In this document: piece by piece, positions 35,265 to 47,849 of the stretch
How the letters are laid out: the number at the start of each line of letters is the position of its first letter
Position numbering within the stretch: position 1 is the first letter of the stretch
NCBI GenBank assembly: GCA_030248215.1
Contig: JASANG010004004.1
Span: forward strand, 62,001-126,000
Length of the DNA: 64,000 nucleotides
Direction: 5' to 3'
Source of the DNA: Enoplolaimus lenunculus
Lineage: Eukaryota > Nematoda > Enoplea > Enoplida > Thoracostomopsidae
Translations under genes and position numbers: made by a program
The notes under the pieces: model-generated
Databases searched by the model: none
What the model was told of the DNA's origin: nothing
Seen by the model: the letters and a program-made list of their open reading frames with translations, nothing else

Positions 35265-35714
35265 TACTGTATTGACCCGAATAACAGGATGAGGGGTAAT
35301 AAGAGGGGGTCCCCATTTTGAGTCCGAATCAATTGGAGTTTGTATCGCTAATAAGAGTCCGTAAGCGGATAGAGTCCCTAAACCCTAATTAGAGTCAATA
35401 AATGTCAAATAACCCTAGTTGTAGCGCATAAATAAGTCCAGGACGAAATAACTTGAGTTCGAAACTTTAAAGCGTACTTAAATTTTGAAAGTACAATCCT
35501 AAGTATAACCTTGTATTAACGCTCAAGCTATTGACACAAGACAAATAGACGTTTAATTCAACGGATAATTACAGTACCGGATATATATCAGTAACGAAGG
35601 GCGGCGGAGCGTGGGTTAAAAATAAATACCAGTCTGTAACCCAATTACAAGGGGATTACCCTCTGTAGAGGTCAAATAAATATCAGTCCCCCCGCTTATT
35701 CGGGTCACTACACT
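35265..35714. mobile_element. TA-flanked MITE (CTGTAGTGACCC family), copy 4
   Basis: Ends TACTGTATTGACCCGAATAA and TTATTCGGGTCACTACACTA. Same orientation as copy 1, full length. Confidence 0.85.
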
Positions 35715-35851
35715 ACGGCGCAGTAGAAAATCACCACAAGACATTCATTTATGTTGCCACAATAGCGGGTCCAGTGCGAAGAGGCCGCCTAGCAAACTGA
35801 CATACTCCAAACTAAAATTTCGCACTGTACTGTGATTTTTATACAAAACAT

Positions 35852-35974
35852 GGCCAGTGTAAAGAACAGGGGCGGCGCTAAACCCAAGCCAAGCAAAAAA
35901 ATTAGTCCAAAGCTTAAGCTTAATCTATTCTAGTCCCACAGAAAAACTCTCCGCCCCAAAATTTTACATGGGCC
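35852..35974. mobile_element. Short hAT-like MITE (GGCC ends), TTAGGC-type
   Basis: 123 bp with ends GGCCAGTGTAAAGAACAGGG and AAAATTTTACATGGGCC. The flanks CAAAACAT and CAAAACAC match at 7 of 8. The interior is AAGCTTAAGCTTAATC, related to the CCTAAG repeats. It shares CCCACAG-AAAA with the element at 14277. Confidence 0.6.
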
Positions 35975-36954
35975 CAAAACACTCTAAAGATATCCCATAC
36001 TTCTTATGCACGTCCCACCGATGTTTAGACGCATTAATGAAGCTGACATATTTTTAGATGCAATTTCCACCGGTTCTGCGACTCTTTTATATACCCCAAA
36101 AGCTAATCAGCACCTTCGGTACGGAGTTTTTAAATAAATTTTATATGCCACACATTTGAGAATACGGCTCTTGTTCAATAGTTAAACTGAGAATATTTAG
36201 TCGGAAAAAACTCAATAGAACAGTAAAAACCGATGCATAGTACGTACTTACTAGATATTATTGACAATTTTTTTGTTTTAATACAACTGACGTGGCGTAT
36301 CGAACTTTAAACTGTAATCATTTAAGCTGGCTATTAAATCGTAAAAGTTTAACTCAAACTTTAACAGATATATGAACGATGATTTTCAAATAGAATTGAA
36401 ATCCAAAGAACGCTGAACTGGGACAAGCTGTATCAAACGTTTGGCCAGGATATTCGATTGGTACGGTCTGGGCGACCAGAAGTGGCTGTTAAGTTTGAGT
36501 TTAAAAAAATTCGTTTGAGAAGGGTGCGAAAATCTTCACATCTTTCCCCTGGTGCCCTAATCTACGGGCCTGAGCAGTATATTAAAATAAATTGCATACT
36601 AGGCCTCATTTTTCACGACAAGGGCTATTTAACAAGCATAAATATTGTTTTAAAGACGTGAATCGCGACCCTGCCCATGAATGACGGTATACAATGATTA
36701 ATCGTGCGACACAGCTGGCAACTATAAATCAAAAAACGTCGGTTTAATACAGCTTTTTTGGATTAGATCATACTTTATCACAACGTACGTACCTATCTTG
36801 TGACTGATATTTGTGAAAAGAAACTTTGCAATATTAATTGAATCAATGTTTTCTTCGGCTCAATACCAAGACTAGATGACCACTCTTTTGCTAAAACTGT
36901 GCAACTGTCCAATTTCGTGCTGTAGCTGCAAAAAGTACTAGAGCTCGTTGTCTT
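35975..36954. other. Non-coding, nothing recognised
   Basis: Apart from a lone ACATTTGAGAATACGGCTC end at 36151, no feature is supported. Confidence 0.3.
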
Positions 36955-37235
36955 CTTTTGCTACCCCCCTCATATGGGGGATCGATATCAAATTTAATAA
37001 ACCAAAGCACATGGAAGAAAAATTAACATATTTTCAAGTAAATGGATCGACACTTTTTCCATCAGCATATATGTATTTCCTCTGTTTGCGCAAATTTCAA
37101 CCCCACTAAATAAGAGGGGTGTAGGTCAAAAACGCAACGCGTGCCGGGTACATTCTTTTGTATACAGAATATATATACCCAGCTGAACACTCTTGTGTAC
37201 TAAAAGAGTTATTATCCACTCTTGGTCGGTATATA
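36955..37235. mobile_element. Hairpin-type repeat related to 47850
   Basis: GGTCAAAAACGCAACGCGTG, CGGGTACATTCTTTTGTATA, AACACTCTTGTGTAC and CACTCTTGG occur in the same order as the arm of the element at 47850. The left arm (CTACCCCCCTCATATGGGGG) is present but eroded. Confidence 0.5.
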
Positions 37236-39561
37236 AATTAGAGTTTGATAGGTTTAGCGAATATTTTTAATTAGTTCGTTTGTATTTTTATTAAACTAAC
37301 AGTGCGTAATGTCGTGTTTATCTTAAAACATCGAATTGAGCAAAGTTCTCCAATTGTACGCAAAGTTTTAAGTAGCATTTTCAACATTATTTTTGTGGCC
37401 CAATTTTAGTTCACCTCCGGCCCCGGTTCAGGTTCGGCTCCGCCACAATTTATTGATTTCCGGCTCTGCGCAGTCTTTTCACCTCCATGATTCCTGATTC
37501 GCATGATGCGGACAAGCTGTTTGTTCATGTTTTGCAGGATGACAAAGCCCGGGCTGGTTTTATCAGCAGAAACAAACCTTTGCAAACAGATATGTCAGTT
37601 AATTGTGTACTTCTATCGCCAAATCCCAAATTAGATTGAAACTTTGGTGTCAAAGCGAGCTTAATTATTCCTAGGTTTATAGTAGTCAGGTTTACGTGCC
37701 ATAGGATATTATTTTTATATCAAAAAAGTTATTTTCAGACTACACAAAGAAGAAATGCGATCTCAGTGTAACCATTTAACTAGCAAAAATCCATTTGAAA
37801 AATACTTCAAAAAACATATTAAGTAATGTTTTTTTGAATGCGTTTTCGTTTTATGCTTACGAAATTTGAAACTTTGCATTGGATAAAGATTTTAATAAAA
37901 TCATTCGGCTTGAAGACGGTCGTGAAATTGCTGGCATTATTTTTTGGTTCGTTCGCAATCTTTTGCATAAAATTCGCTAGCATTTATGATGACATTTTGG
38001 TTATTACATTCTGTTTCTTTACATAGCTACCTAATTAGCCGGGAACAATAAATCACAAGTCTGTTTTTAGCCAACCTCATATTACGCTTGCTAACAGCGT
38101 AGTTCTACATATTTCGACGACAATCAGTCTTTTTAATCCGTACAAATTGTTATGGCCTTCTTAGATATGTAATAGCGAAACATTCATAAACGCTAAGCTA
38201 ACCGATTCAATAAACAAACTGGCCTTTATGGTTGTTAGTAGACGAATATGTTTTATTAGTCAAAATAGTGCAATTTCGAGTTAAATTTGCCAAATTATTT
38301 TACAATTTTTTTATTTATGTCAATCCTTCCTCATCTGATGAGAAGATAATGAGGCGTCGTTAACAATTTTTTTGGTGGAGAAAATTCTTTTTATATTTTG
38401 TAACTTTGCCAATTTTAAAGCGTGTTTAGGAAAAATATTTTGACGTCGCATGATTCGCTACCAGATTATCGTAGACCATCTACTAACTGACCTGAATAGC
38501 AGATTTGCATACGATATATGGTTCATATTTTCGTTTCGACTTACAATATTGACTTTGAGTATTTTTGGTTGCCCGTTTTGTTAGTATAAATCACGCAAGT
38601 GTATACGATGTCCGTTGCAACACTGCGTTATAAGATTAATCGAACCTGGTTTGAACTTATGTCAGTTCTAAAAAAGCAATCATCGATGGGAAGTGTCTGC
38701 ACGCAAATTTTTGATCGTTAATCTAATTTCGTGACCACCATGCAACTTGTTGTAGCTTCTTAGAATAAATTTTCAATAAACAACCCTTCTACAACCCATT
38801 GCTACTCTTGTTTGCTACGACTTACTCAGTTGTGTGTGTGTGCCATGTTTAATTAATACTCGGAGTTTCCGTTGTAAACCAGAAACCGAACTACAATTTG
38901 TTGATCCCAAAAATAAACATTTTGCTTGAATATCTGTGTAGCACAGATTTAGTCGCTTGCGCTAAATTCTTTGGAAATCCGCAAATGGTCTATAAGTAGG
39001 AAGTATACATTTGTCTGAAAACGAAGCGTACAATAGCATACAAATCAGTACAATCACATTGGTGGATTCAGAAATTTCTCGCGAGCGAAGCAAGCGAGAA
39101 ACCAAATACAATTTTTGTGGCTCAAAACTAAAATTCTGGATGCAGCCTTTAAACAGTGTGCACTACGCGCACTCTGTTTTATACATATCCCGCTAAATCT
39201 ATACAGCATTAGGGTAAAAGGTTGCAAATTCTGGTTTGTTGGCATTTTTATGGCCGTTTTCACACTTTCATCCCACAGGCTTAATGTAACGTCAGGCTCC
39301 GTCTTAACTTTCTACAGAAAAGGTTTTATTAAGTCGAAGATTATAAGCATAAAACTTTGCGTAAGTTTCGCATAAACCTGAGCATGAACCTAAATTTATG
39401 CCTAAGCAAGCTTGAACGTAAACTTAGCCTAAAATTCTACCCTTAAGCGTAGTGGAAAAATGCACAGAAGTTTTTATACACATATTTGACGCTTAGTATC
39501 GATCGGTATACGTAAAAAGAATTGTACAATGGTTTTGTGAATTTTAAAGTTTCCCATAAGA
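37236..39561. other. Non-coding, with one CCGGCT fragment
   Basis: 37405-37500 (CACCTCCGGCCCCGGTTCAG, TTCGGCTCCGCC) matches the right end of the CCGGCT-type MITE at 41988. Scraps of CCTAAG repeats lie at 39376-39430. No gene recognised. Confidence 0.4.
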
Positions 39562-39825
39562 TACTGTAGTGACCCGAATAAAAGGGGGACTGATATTTAT
39601 TTGGCGTCTCCAGAGGGAACCCTCCTGTTATTTGGTTACGGAATGTTATTTATTTTTAATTCACGCTTTGCCACATTTCGTTACTGATACATTTATCTGT
39701 ATTGTGTCAATGACTTGAGCGATAATGCAAAGTTATAACTTAGGAGTGTATTTCAAACTTAAGTACGCTTTAAAGTTTCAAAGGCAAAAATTATTTGGTC
39801 CTGGAGTCATTTATGCGCTTTCCAT
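39562..39825. mobile_element. TA-flanked MITE (CTGTAGTGACCC family), copy 5, truncated
   Basis: The left end TACTGTAGTGACCCGAATAA is intact. Homology to copy 3 stops at GTCCTGGAGTCATTTATGCGC, so about 180 bp of the right side are missing. Confidence 0.75.
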
Positions 39826-39865
39826 TATTTTAAAGGTACTTTTGATGCAGCCGCTGCAGCTGTGT

Positions 39866-40069
39866 CGGCCATGTCAGTGTGAGGGTGTGCTGTTCTTTTG
39901 CAAAGTGCAATAGAATAAAGCTAAATGAGCTTTAGGCTAATTTTTTCATTATGCTTTTGCTTAAACCTAGACTTAATAGTTATACGCTTATTTTTAAGCT
40001 CAGGTGCAGCCTTAGGCTTAGGCTTATGATTATGCTTTACTACTGCATCTCAAAGTAACACTGACCCAA
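39866..40069. mobile_element. TTAGGC-type MITE, diverged
   Basis: The left GGCCATGTCAGTGTGAGGGT and right TCTCAAAGTAACACTGACCC are inverted and match the ends of the 22311 element. The centre has CCTTAGGCTTAGGCTTATG. No target duplication is recognisable. Confidence 0.5.
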
Positions 40070-40422
40070 TCATCAATGATAGTAATTGATTGATGTCATC
40101 AGACAACATGCAGATGTCATGTGCGTGACGTGAGTTGGTTTCACAAAAATAAAACCATTTTGTTGATCATAAGCATGTGATTCAAGTTGTTCCATGGTCC
40201 AAACTTTCTAACCAGCAACATAATCGTAAATTAAAGCTATTAAATGATCGAATGAGTTTGTAAACTAGACTTTATTTATTAGGCAAAACTAACTCTTTTG
40301 GTATGCAGCTGTGCTTTTAGTTTAGAATCTAACGATTCCAATGATTCACGACAGTTTAGTTTGTTGCGTACTACAACCAAAGCTAATTTCTAAACTTACC
40401 AGACCCGTAGAGACGGCATACC

Positions 40423-40595
40423 CAGCGGCGGATCCACAAATTTCTGATGTGGGTCGGGTTGGCAAAAGTTATGAGTATGCAATATACATATGTGTCAATT
40501 TTCGGAAGGGAAAATGGTAAAGTATTGACGTTACCATTTTATCCCACAAAATTATCTGAGCCTGGCATACGCCCACCCCCTTCCAGATCCGCTTG
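40423..40595. mobile_element. MITE with CAGCGGCGGATCCA ends
   Basis: CAGCGGCGGATCCACAAATT faces CCTTCCAGATCCGCTTG at the right. The flanks GGCATACC and GTATACAT are only loosely alike. The CAG.GGCGGAT opening is common in hAT-type MITEs. A plus-strand frame across it is probably chance. Confidence 0.5.
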
Positions 40596-41987
40596 TATAC
40601 ATAACGTAAATATAAGCTTGATGAGCCTGAAATTTCAGTATTGCGCTTCCACACTGTTAACATTTAGCAAAAAGCATCTTAAATTTGAAATGTTATCACA
40701 GTATTTGTTGTTAAATTTAAAACAATTTCAGTTTAAGAATATCTGTTATGAAATACCCTTTGCGAAAGCTAAAGCAAAAAATATTGATAATATTGACACA
40801 TTTTAGTAAAACAGCTATCATTTGCAAAGTGCTTGGTGAACTATTTTCACAAACGTTGATACATCTCATCTTATGTCTGTTGATAGTTGGCCAAATTTCT
40901 CATTGGCAAAATTTCTCATTTCAAAAAGACAATTGGAGCTTGTCAACTGTGATCTCATTTGGGACCAAAATGTCTGGTTGTACCTGCTAATTTCCGAGCA
41001 AAAAGTTTTCGAACATCTTTCTCGCGTTTGGTTTAAGTAATTATTAGTTTGCTAAGACAGACCAACATCTGTCACGTCTCCTGACATTTAGAGGTACATG
41101 TGCGAGTGTTAAAAATAAAAAAATAATTGTTTTTATCACTTACATAAAGTGCTATACCAAACTAATATTGAGAAAGTAGCAACGGCTTTGGGCTCTTAAA
41201 TTTAAATTCAATTGTTATGAATTTAGGCTTTAGGCTTAGCCATAGCTTAATAAATTATTATTAAAACTTACGCATTCTGTATACGATCGAACTCGGGTTG
41301 CGACCAGTTACTATATTCTCATGCGTGTCTGCCTCTAATCAGTATATGTAGTAAATGTTTTCAAGCAAGTGAACTGCACAGGGATTGTTCTCAAACTCTG
41401 CTCAAAAGTAGAACCGATCAAAAATGTGCTAAGCATTAAACATCAAATTCTCTGGCTAGGAACTTTTAGAAGAGTTATCAGCAACATCAACGGGTAATAT
41501 TTGTTGCACATATTTGAGAATATAGACACTGTTTCAGGCTTCATTTCGACGCTGTCGTTAATGTAACATTATTCTTTTACAAACCATGTATTGATTGGTC
41601 CTAGTTTGCACCGAATACCGTTGTCTATTTCTAAAAAACCTCGCTACTTTTTAGTATTTCAATTCCAAATCATATGCATTTGTTGTTGATGTTCAATACT
41701 TACGTTTATCCCGCTGGTTTTAGTCGTTTGTAGCTGCAACACTAGAACTTATTTTCCATACGCAGATAATGGTAGACGAGGGTGGTAGTAGACAGCTTGC
41801 AAACTTCAAAAGATTTTGACCGCTGTCATTAGCTGAAAAGAGGCGAACTTAACTCATTACGCCGGTCAAACAATGAACGCCTATTAATGGTTGCCGATTA
41901 ACGATTTTACAGTTATACATTTCAAAATAAGCGTGAATGATACCACGGTTAGTCGGTCTGTAAGCAGCAAGGGTCGGAAAGGACTGT
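40596..41987. other. Non-coding, nothing firm
   Basis: On the minus strand AACCCGAGTTCGATCG near 41288 looks like a tRNA B-box, without a convincing A-box. No gene recognised. Confidence 0.3.
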
Positions 41988-42339
41988 CAGGGTACAACCG
42001 GAGTTGCCCCCCGACTCCGGCTCCGGCAGAAAATCGGCCTCCGGCTGCGGCTCCCATAGAATTTCTACCCGAAGTTCCGGCATTTTCGGTAGTAAAATTT
42101 TGCATAGTTTTGTAAAATTTATCTGTTTAACGCATTTTCTGTCACAATTTTCAGGTAAGAATTTCCAAATTTTAGCAGAAAATTAGCGTATAACCAAACA
42201 ACTTAACAACATATTGCAGATATTGGCTAAACTTAACTAATTAACCATCATTTTTCCTGTTTAATTTCTCCTCACCTCCGGCTCCGACAAGTTTCCTTGA
42301 CCTCCAGCTCCGGTATTGTTCACCTCCGGTTGCTCCCTG
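41988..42339. mobile_element. hAT-like MITE with CCGGCTCC interior
   Basis: Ends CAGGGTACAACCGGAGTTGC and ACCTCCGGTTGCTCCCTG are inverted. Both subterminal regions are runs of CTCCGGCT units, and the AT-rich middle carries no frame. The candidate target duplication (GGACTGTC / GGACAGAA) matches at only 5 of 8. Partial relatives lie at 17085, 37405 and 60490. Confidence 0.6.
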
Positions 42340-42552
42340 GACAGAATGTAGAATGTATTTTTTACGTTGTTTTCTTGCTGAATTTATCGAAGAACTTTTT
42401 GAGCAAATCGTTTCAACGTGTTAAAGGACCACAGAGCAGAATGGGAAATTTTGCCTTATTCTTGTGATGACTACACATTTCCCAACCATCTGATTTGAAA
42501 TATATATTTTGTAGTATTCAAATGCATTTAGCCCCCCTTGTTTTGTAGATAT

Positions 42553-42790
42553 TCCGTGGTTCATGCATCTAGCAACGGCGGATCAAGGATTTCTCGGTGG
42601 GGGATCCGATATCAACATTAACTTACACGTTACAATTTTCTCTACTATATACTTCGCAACAACTTCTGAACGGCATGAATCTTATAATTTATATGTTCGA
42701 TAGTTTGATTCCCAGTTGCCAAGAAGTGAGAGGCCTGGAATCCTGCGGAGGATCTGATCCGCAGATCCACTTGATCCCTCCTTAATCCCT
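42553..42790. repeat. Possible MITE with GGCGGATCAAG end
   Basis: CAACGGCGGATCAAGGATTT at the left resembles the 40423 element. The right side has GATCTGATCCGCAGATCC. The pairing of the ends is weak. Confidence 0.3.
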
Positions 42791-43676
42791 AGAAATGTTC
42801 ATAAGCACAGTTGTGTCTCTAACGGTTTTATCTTTACTAAACATGGTACAACACTAAGAGATACAAGAGAAAATTTCTTGTGTGTGATTTCTAAAGTAAT
42901 ACTGAAATCGCATTATAAGCCCAAATTGAGTGTAAGCTTTAGTTGCTTGGAAACTTCTTCGCAATTTTAGCCTGGTTTCCAGGCACTTTATTGGAAAAAT
43001 ATGCACCAAATTAGACGAAAATTTTCAAAATACTTCAGAATGTAAGTTAACATATATATAATATATAATAGCTAAGCAATGATTATCATTTTCAGAAACT
43101 ATATTAGCAAGTGATATTCCGATTGTTTATTTCAAAAAAGTGTAAAAATATATATTTACGATCAGGGTGCGCGAAACTAATTAAATACCGGATGCGGAAC
43201 CGAGGGAAGACAATTTCAACTTAAGAAAACGTATTTCTTTTGTGCACGTTAAACATAACAATTATCCGTTCCGTAAACTGTAAATATGTAAATTAAATTA
43301 TAGACAGAAATAATTGTGAAAAATTGAGAAAAGCTAATAATTAAATTTCACTTGTACGTCACTTCACCAGCGGTTTAGCCTAGGTCAAATTGCTATCACT
43401 AATTTAGCAGACTGGTTTAGACCAATTACAACTAGGCCTAAATGGCAAATTAGTCTACGACATATTTATATATTTTGCTGAAAACACTATATACGCTAGA
43501 TGCTCACAGGTTTTTTAATCCGATAATGTTGAATAGATTGTAGTGGGTTCGCGGTCAAAAGAAAGCCATGTTACCTCAGGGTTCCCTAAAATTTCACCTC
43601 CTTAGATAGCTAAGCACTTTTCTGTTAAACGCCCGTCAGGTGGCGTTTGCCCAAACGTGAAGCAAAAAGCATATGC
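42791..43676. other. Non-coding, nothing recognised
   Basis: AT-rich, no supported feature. Confidence 0.3.
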
Positions 43677-43780
43677 TACTCTAGTGACCTGAATAAGAGT
43701 GGAACTGATATTTGTTTTGATTCTGTAGAGGCAACCTAAAATATAATTCGGTTACGGACTGTCATTTGTTTTAATTAAGT
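43677..43780. mobile_element. TA-flanked MITE (CTGTAGTGACCC family), copy 6, fragment
   Basis: TACTCTAGTGACCTGAATAA and AATTCGGTTACGGACTGTCA match the first 100 bp of copy 3. The remainder is gone. Confidence 0.6.
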
Positions 43781-44642
43781 TTATGTTAGTCGGACCCAAC
43801 AATCTTCTTTTTTCAAATTCTTTCGTATTGGCAGAACTGACTTTCTCCATACCATTTTGTTGATTGCCCTTCTCGTCGACCAGCGGAATTTAACGGTACC
43901 ATTTTTATGGCTGAACGACCAACGGTTCAGAAGTTGTGGCCCTCGAAATTATAATGCAAACCCGCACAGATTGGAACAGAAAGTATCTATCATACACATG
44001 TTCGTGAAATATAAGCTTAACCAAGTTTTTCTTTACACAAATTTGATTGTTGTTTGTACATGTTTCATACTGCAAAAAGTTAAAATTTAAAGGACCATAA
44101 CTATAGAACCAGAGACCCTGCAGCGCTAAAAATGACACCGTTGAGCTTTAGTGCGTCAGCTTTAGTGCGTCGAAATCTTTAAAATGAACAATTTTAAATT
44201 TAAATTCCTAAGGGGGTCCATATTCCGTACCTCCGCCACACTCAAAACCAAGTTTAGCAAATTTAGCACGTTTTCCGCATTCCTGAAGTATCATTATGGG
44301 CATAGTCTGTACCAGGGGGCTATTTACGGTCAAATGTGTTGATGCAGCTTAATAACTGTGAAGACAGTTGTTTTTAAGATTGCAGGAGTCATAAAATTTG
44401 ACTATTATACAACCAAAACCAACTAGTTTTTTTATATAGCTTGTAGCGCAATAAAAATAAGCGAGTAGCTGTGGAATGAACCCGAGCGTTGTTCCTGCCC
44501 AACCCCTGTCATTAATATGGATGCAACGAATTAATATTTACAAATTGTACCGAACTGTCGACGTTACTACGCCGATTTTTAAAGCCCTACATTGTGTTAC
44601 AAATGATAGGTACCCCTGAAAATGTGAGGGGCTATCATCGCC
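43781..44642. other. Non-coding, nothing recognised
   Basis: Overlapping short frames on both strands at 43857-44138 show no domain. Confidence 0.3.
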
Positions 44643-45078
44643 TACTGTAGTGACCCGAATAAGAGGGGGGAGTGATATTTATTTGGCCTCTCCAGAGCGT
44701 ACCCCCCTTGTTATTCGGTTACGGACTGTTATTTATTTTCAACCAGCCCTCCGCCGCCCTTCGTTACTGATATATATCCGGTACTGCAATTATCCGTTGA
44801 ATTAAATGTTTATTTGTTTTGTGTCAATATAGCTTGAGCGATAATACAAGTTATTCTTAGGAATGTACTTTCAAAATTTAAGTACGCTTTAAAGCTTCGA
44901 ACTCAAATTATTTGGTCCTGGAGTCATTTATGAGCTACAATTTAGGTTTAATTAACATTTATGGACTCTAATTAGCGTTTAGGGACTCTATCCGCTTACG
45001 GACTCATATTTGGAATACGGACTCCTATTGATTCGGACTCAAAATGGGGACCTCCCTCTTATTCGGGTCAATACAGTA
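44643..45078. mobile_element. TA-flanked MITE (CTGTAGTGACCC family), copy 7
   Basis: Full length, ends TACTGTAGTGACCCGAATAA and ATTCGGGTCAATACAGTA, oriented like copy 3. Among the best-preserved copies. Confidence 0.85.
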
Positions 45079-45347
45079 TTAAAATAATTAAGTGTTTATT
45101 AGGTAAGAGTGGGACCGCTGCGCTTTCAACATTTAACCCTGCGAAGCATCACACAGAACTTTTTCTGCCGAAAGTTTACCATTATACCCCCTCCGTGATT
45201 GAGAAAGAGGTCCTATCGTATGAGGACCACGTGATACTACAACCAGTCACAGACAGTTTTTAAATGTGTCGCAATCTATCATGTATTAATTATGTACTCT
45301 AGATAGTGTAATAGTCGATGATGACTCGATGAAGAATATACCACATT

Positions 45348-45789
45348 CAGTAGTGACCCGAATAAAGGGGGAGATTGATATTTATTTGCATCTCCAGAGG
45401 TTACCCCCTGCTATTCGGTTCCAGACTGTTATTTATTTCTACTCCGTGCAACTATCCGTTGAATTAAAATGTTTTTCAGTCCTGTATCAAAAGTTTCAGC
45501 GATAATGCAAGGTTATACTTCTATACCTTAAAAAGTTAAGTATGCTTTAGAGTTTCGAACTCAACTTGACTTCGTCCTTGAGCCATTTATGTACTACAAT
45601 CAGGAATAATAGACATTTATGTACCCTAGTTAGGGTTCGAGTACCCTATCCGCTTACGGACTCTTATTAGAGATACGGACTCCTTTTTATTGGGACTCAA
45701 AATTCGCTTACGGACTCTTATTAGAGATACGGACTCCTTTTTATTGGGACTCAAAATTGAGACCTTCTTTTATTTGGTTGACTACAATA
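45348..45789. mobile_element. TA-flanked MITE (CTGTAGTGACCC family), copy 8, with internal duplication
   Basis: It starts CAGTAGTGACCCGAATAAAG and ends TTGGTTGACTACAATAG. The 53-bp block beginning CGCTTACGGACTCTTATTAG is present twice in tandem (about 45651-45703 and 45705-45757), unlike any other copy. It lies only 270 bp from copy 7 in the same orientation. Confidence 0.8.
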
Positions 45790-47227
45790 GCTATCTTGTA
45801 TAATGCAAAATATGCCAGCGCACATTGTAGTTTGGACCAAACGAACCACATTTTCCAGGTGGGTTATGTCTTACAGTTCCTCCCAAACGAATAGTGAATA
45901 TAGCTTTGAACAATGTAATCGGATCGATTAGTCTGCGATGAGCATTTACTTCAGCAGCTAAAATCGAAAAATTGGAACGCTGCACCAACTACTACTTATA
46001 ATTGAGGAAGGTTTGAGTAAAGACGCAACGCACGCTGGTTACACTCGTCCCTTCACAAAATGTAGTCAATTGCATACTCTTGTTTGAGAGCTGAATCATG
46101 GAGCTGTGGAGGCTTAGAAAAGCTTTTTCCGAAACCTAAGCCTAAGCTTTTACCTGAGACTAAAAATGTAAAAAAGTGTGAAAAATTTCAATATTTGAAG
46201 ATTGACAAAGTGCGCCGACAGCGCAAAACTTTTTAACCAGTGCAGTTACCTCCTCGCGATATTTCTAACCTACGTGATGAAAGTCGCATTGTGAGCTTCA
46301 GATGATGACCATCTACTTGAAACATTTAAAGTCAGGTAAGGTAGACACTTTCCCCATCCTGCATGCTAATATCCGTAACCAAAATATCTGATTGCATCTA
46401 TGACTATTATTTTGTGTATACTATTCAATTGACTAACCGAGACTGCCGCCCTTCAACTTTAGGCAAACTCTGGCAAACAAAAGAAAACGAAAAGTTTGCG
46501 ATTATATATTATTTTGAGAAATTTTGAAACCTAATTCTTTTCAATACGATATTTGCTCTTGACTGTGGTTTGTACAGTGGTTTTCGGTTCATACTTGTTC
46601 ATCGCAGTGAACTCTTTATGCGTGTGACGAATTATGAAGGAAACCGGTGTGTGTGTTAGCTTTTTGCTGATTGGTAGTGAAAGTATCTGCAGTCGGAAAT
46701 TTGTCCATCCACGCATGCAGGCCCGCACCTACGGTAAGGGGCGACGAGAATGCTTCTCCGTAGGGACATATTTGCCCTCACTATAGCCAAAACAGTTTTC
46801 TACGGCGCCGACAGAATTGTCTGTTATGAAAAAAAACTTCTTTGCATACGCCATAAATTTTCATGCCCATTCTACTATTAATTCTGGGTCTTGTTTTCAA
46901 TGCTGCCGTTAACGTTTTAGTTAAACGATTGCAGTGTTGCTGATTTATATTCAATATATTTTTACTAAAAAGAAACGTATGTTGCAGATATGTTTTTATT
47001 TAAAGTCGAATTTTGAGCTTTGTTACCCGAATTCGCTCAACATGTGTGTAACGCTAATCACCAGTTCGTGACAGGGCTCGTAGCTTCGGAACTATTAAAA
47101 GAAGGCCTGAAATTTCTCACGCGTGTCTTGTTTTAGTTTTACGTTTTATTGTTGTTTTTGATAAGTTAAGTTGTCGCAGTTCGCTGGTTTGAAAATCTAT
47201 TGCTTAAAGCTGGTAGTTCGTAAAGTA
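45790..47227. other. Non-coding, with a fragment of the 47850 repeat
   Basis: 46015-46095 (GACGCAACGCACGCTGGTTA, ACTCTTGTTTGAGAG) matches one arm of the 47850 element. CCTAAGCCTAAGC at 46136 is a TTAGGC scrap. No gene recognised. Confidence 0.35.
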
Positions 47228-47633
47228 CACTGTAAATTCCAGTGAGTTGATTTTAATATTACTAAATCTGGTAGCTGGTAAGTAGGTACACTGTAAATTC
47301 CGGTGACCTCATTATAGACAGAGAATTAGTAATTTCTGGTTATTTCTCAGTTAATAATTGTAAGTGTGGCGCTATACTCGTCGTGAGGCGCCGTTCGTCA
47401 CCGTCAGGCGCCGTTGTACGGGTGACGCACGGTGACGGACGGCGCCGGACGTCAACAAAAGTATAGTGCAACCCTAAATATTAACTCAATCTGAGATGAT
47501 AGTTGATTAATTAACTCAGAACGAGTTCAATCAATTCAGAATTCTGAGTTTTGAAAGACCTAATTCCGAGCTCAGACTTCTGAGTGGATTCAATTGATTC
47601 TGAGTTCAAATCAACTCACTGGAATTTACAGTG
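47228..47633. mobile_element. TA-flanked element with CACTGTAAATTCC ends
   Basis: CACTGTAAATTCCAGTGAGT faces ACTCACTGGAATTTACAGTG, both bordered by TA (GTA.../...GTA). The left end is repeated inside at 47290 (CACTGTAAATTCCGGTGACC). The right half is full of CTGAGTT/AACTCAG palindromes. The CACTG ends and TA target recall the CACTGC hairpin family. A further short MITE (47356-47476) is nested in it. Confidence 0.7.
47356..47476. mobile_element. Small MITE with CTATACT ends, copy 1
   Basis: GTGTGGCGCTATACTCGTCG faces CAAAAGTATAGTGCAACCC. The centre is GC-rich, GGCGCCGT/ACGGCGCC palindromes. A related copy is at 57427. Confidence 0.6.
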
Positions 47634-47849
47634 TACACCTCTACCAATTGACCTAATTCTTTTAACTACATTAAAAATTTTATTGTTACGTAAAACTTTA
47701 GTTGTTTCTGTATCGAAATGATGTTGAACCCTGTGACAAAAAATTATTGGTTGTGGGGCTGTCTCAATACTTAAGTACTGTTGTATTTGCGTTGAATAGT
47801 TCAAATTTCGTAGTGAAATTTACGCAAATGGAGCATATTTTTTAATACA

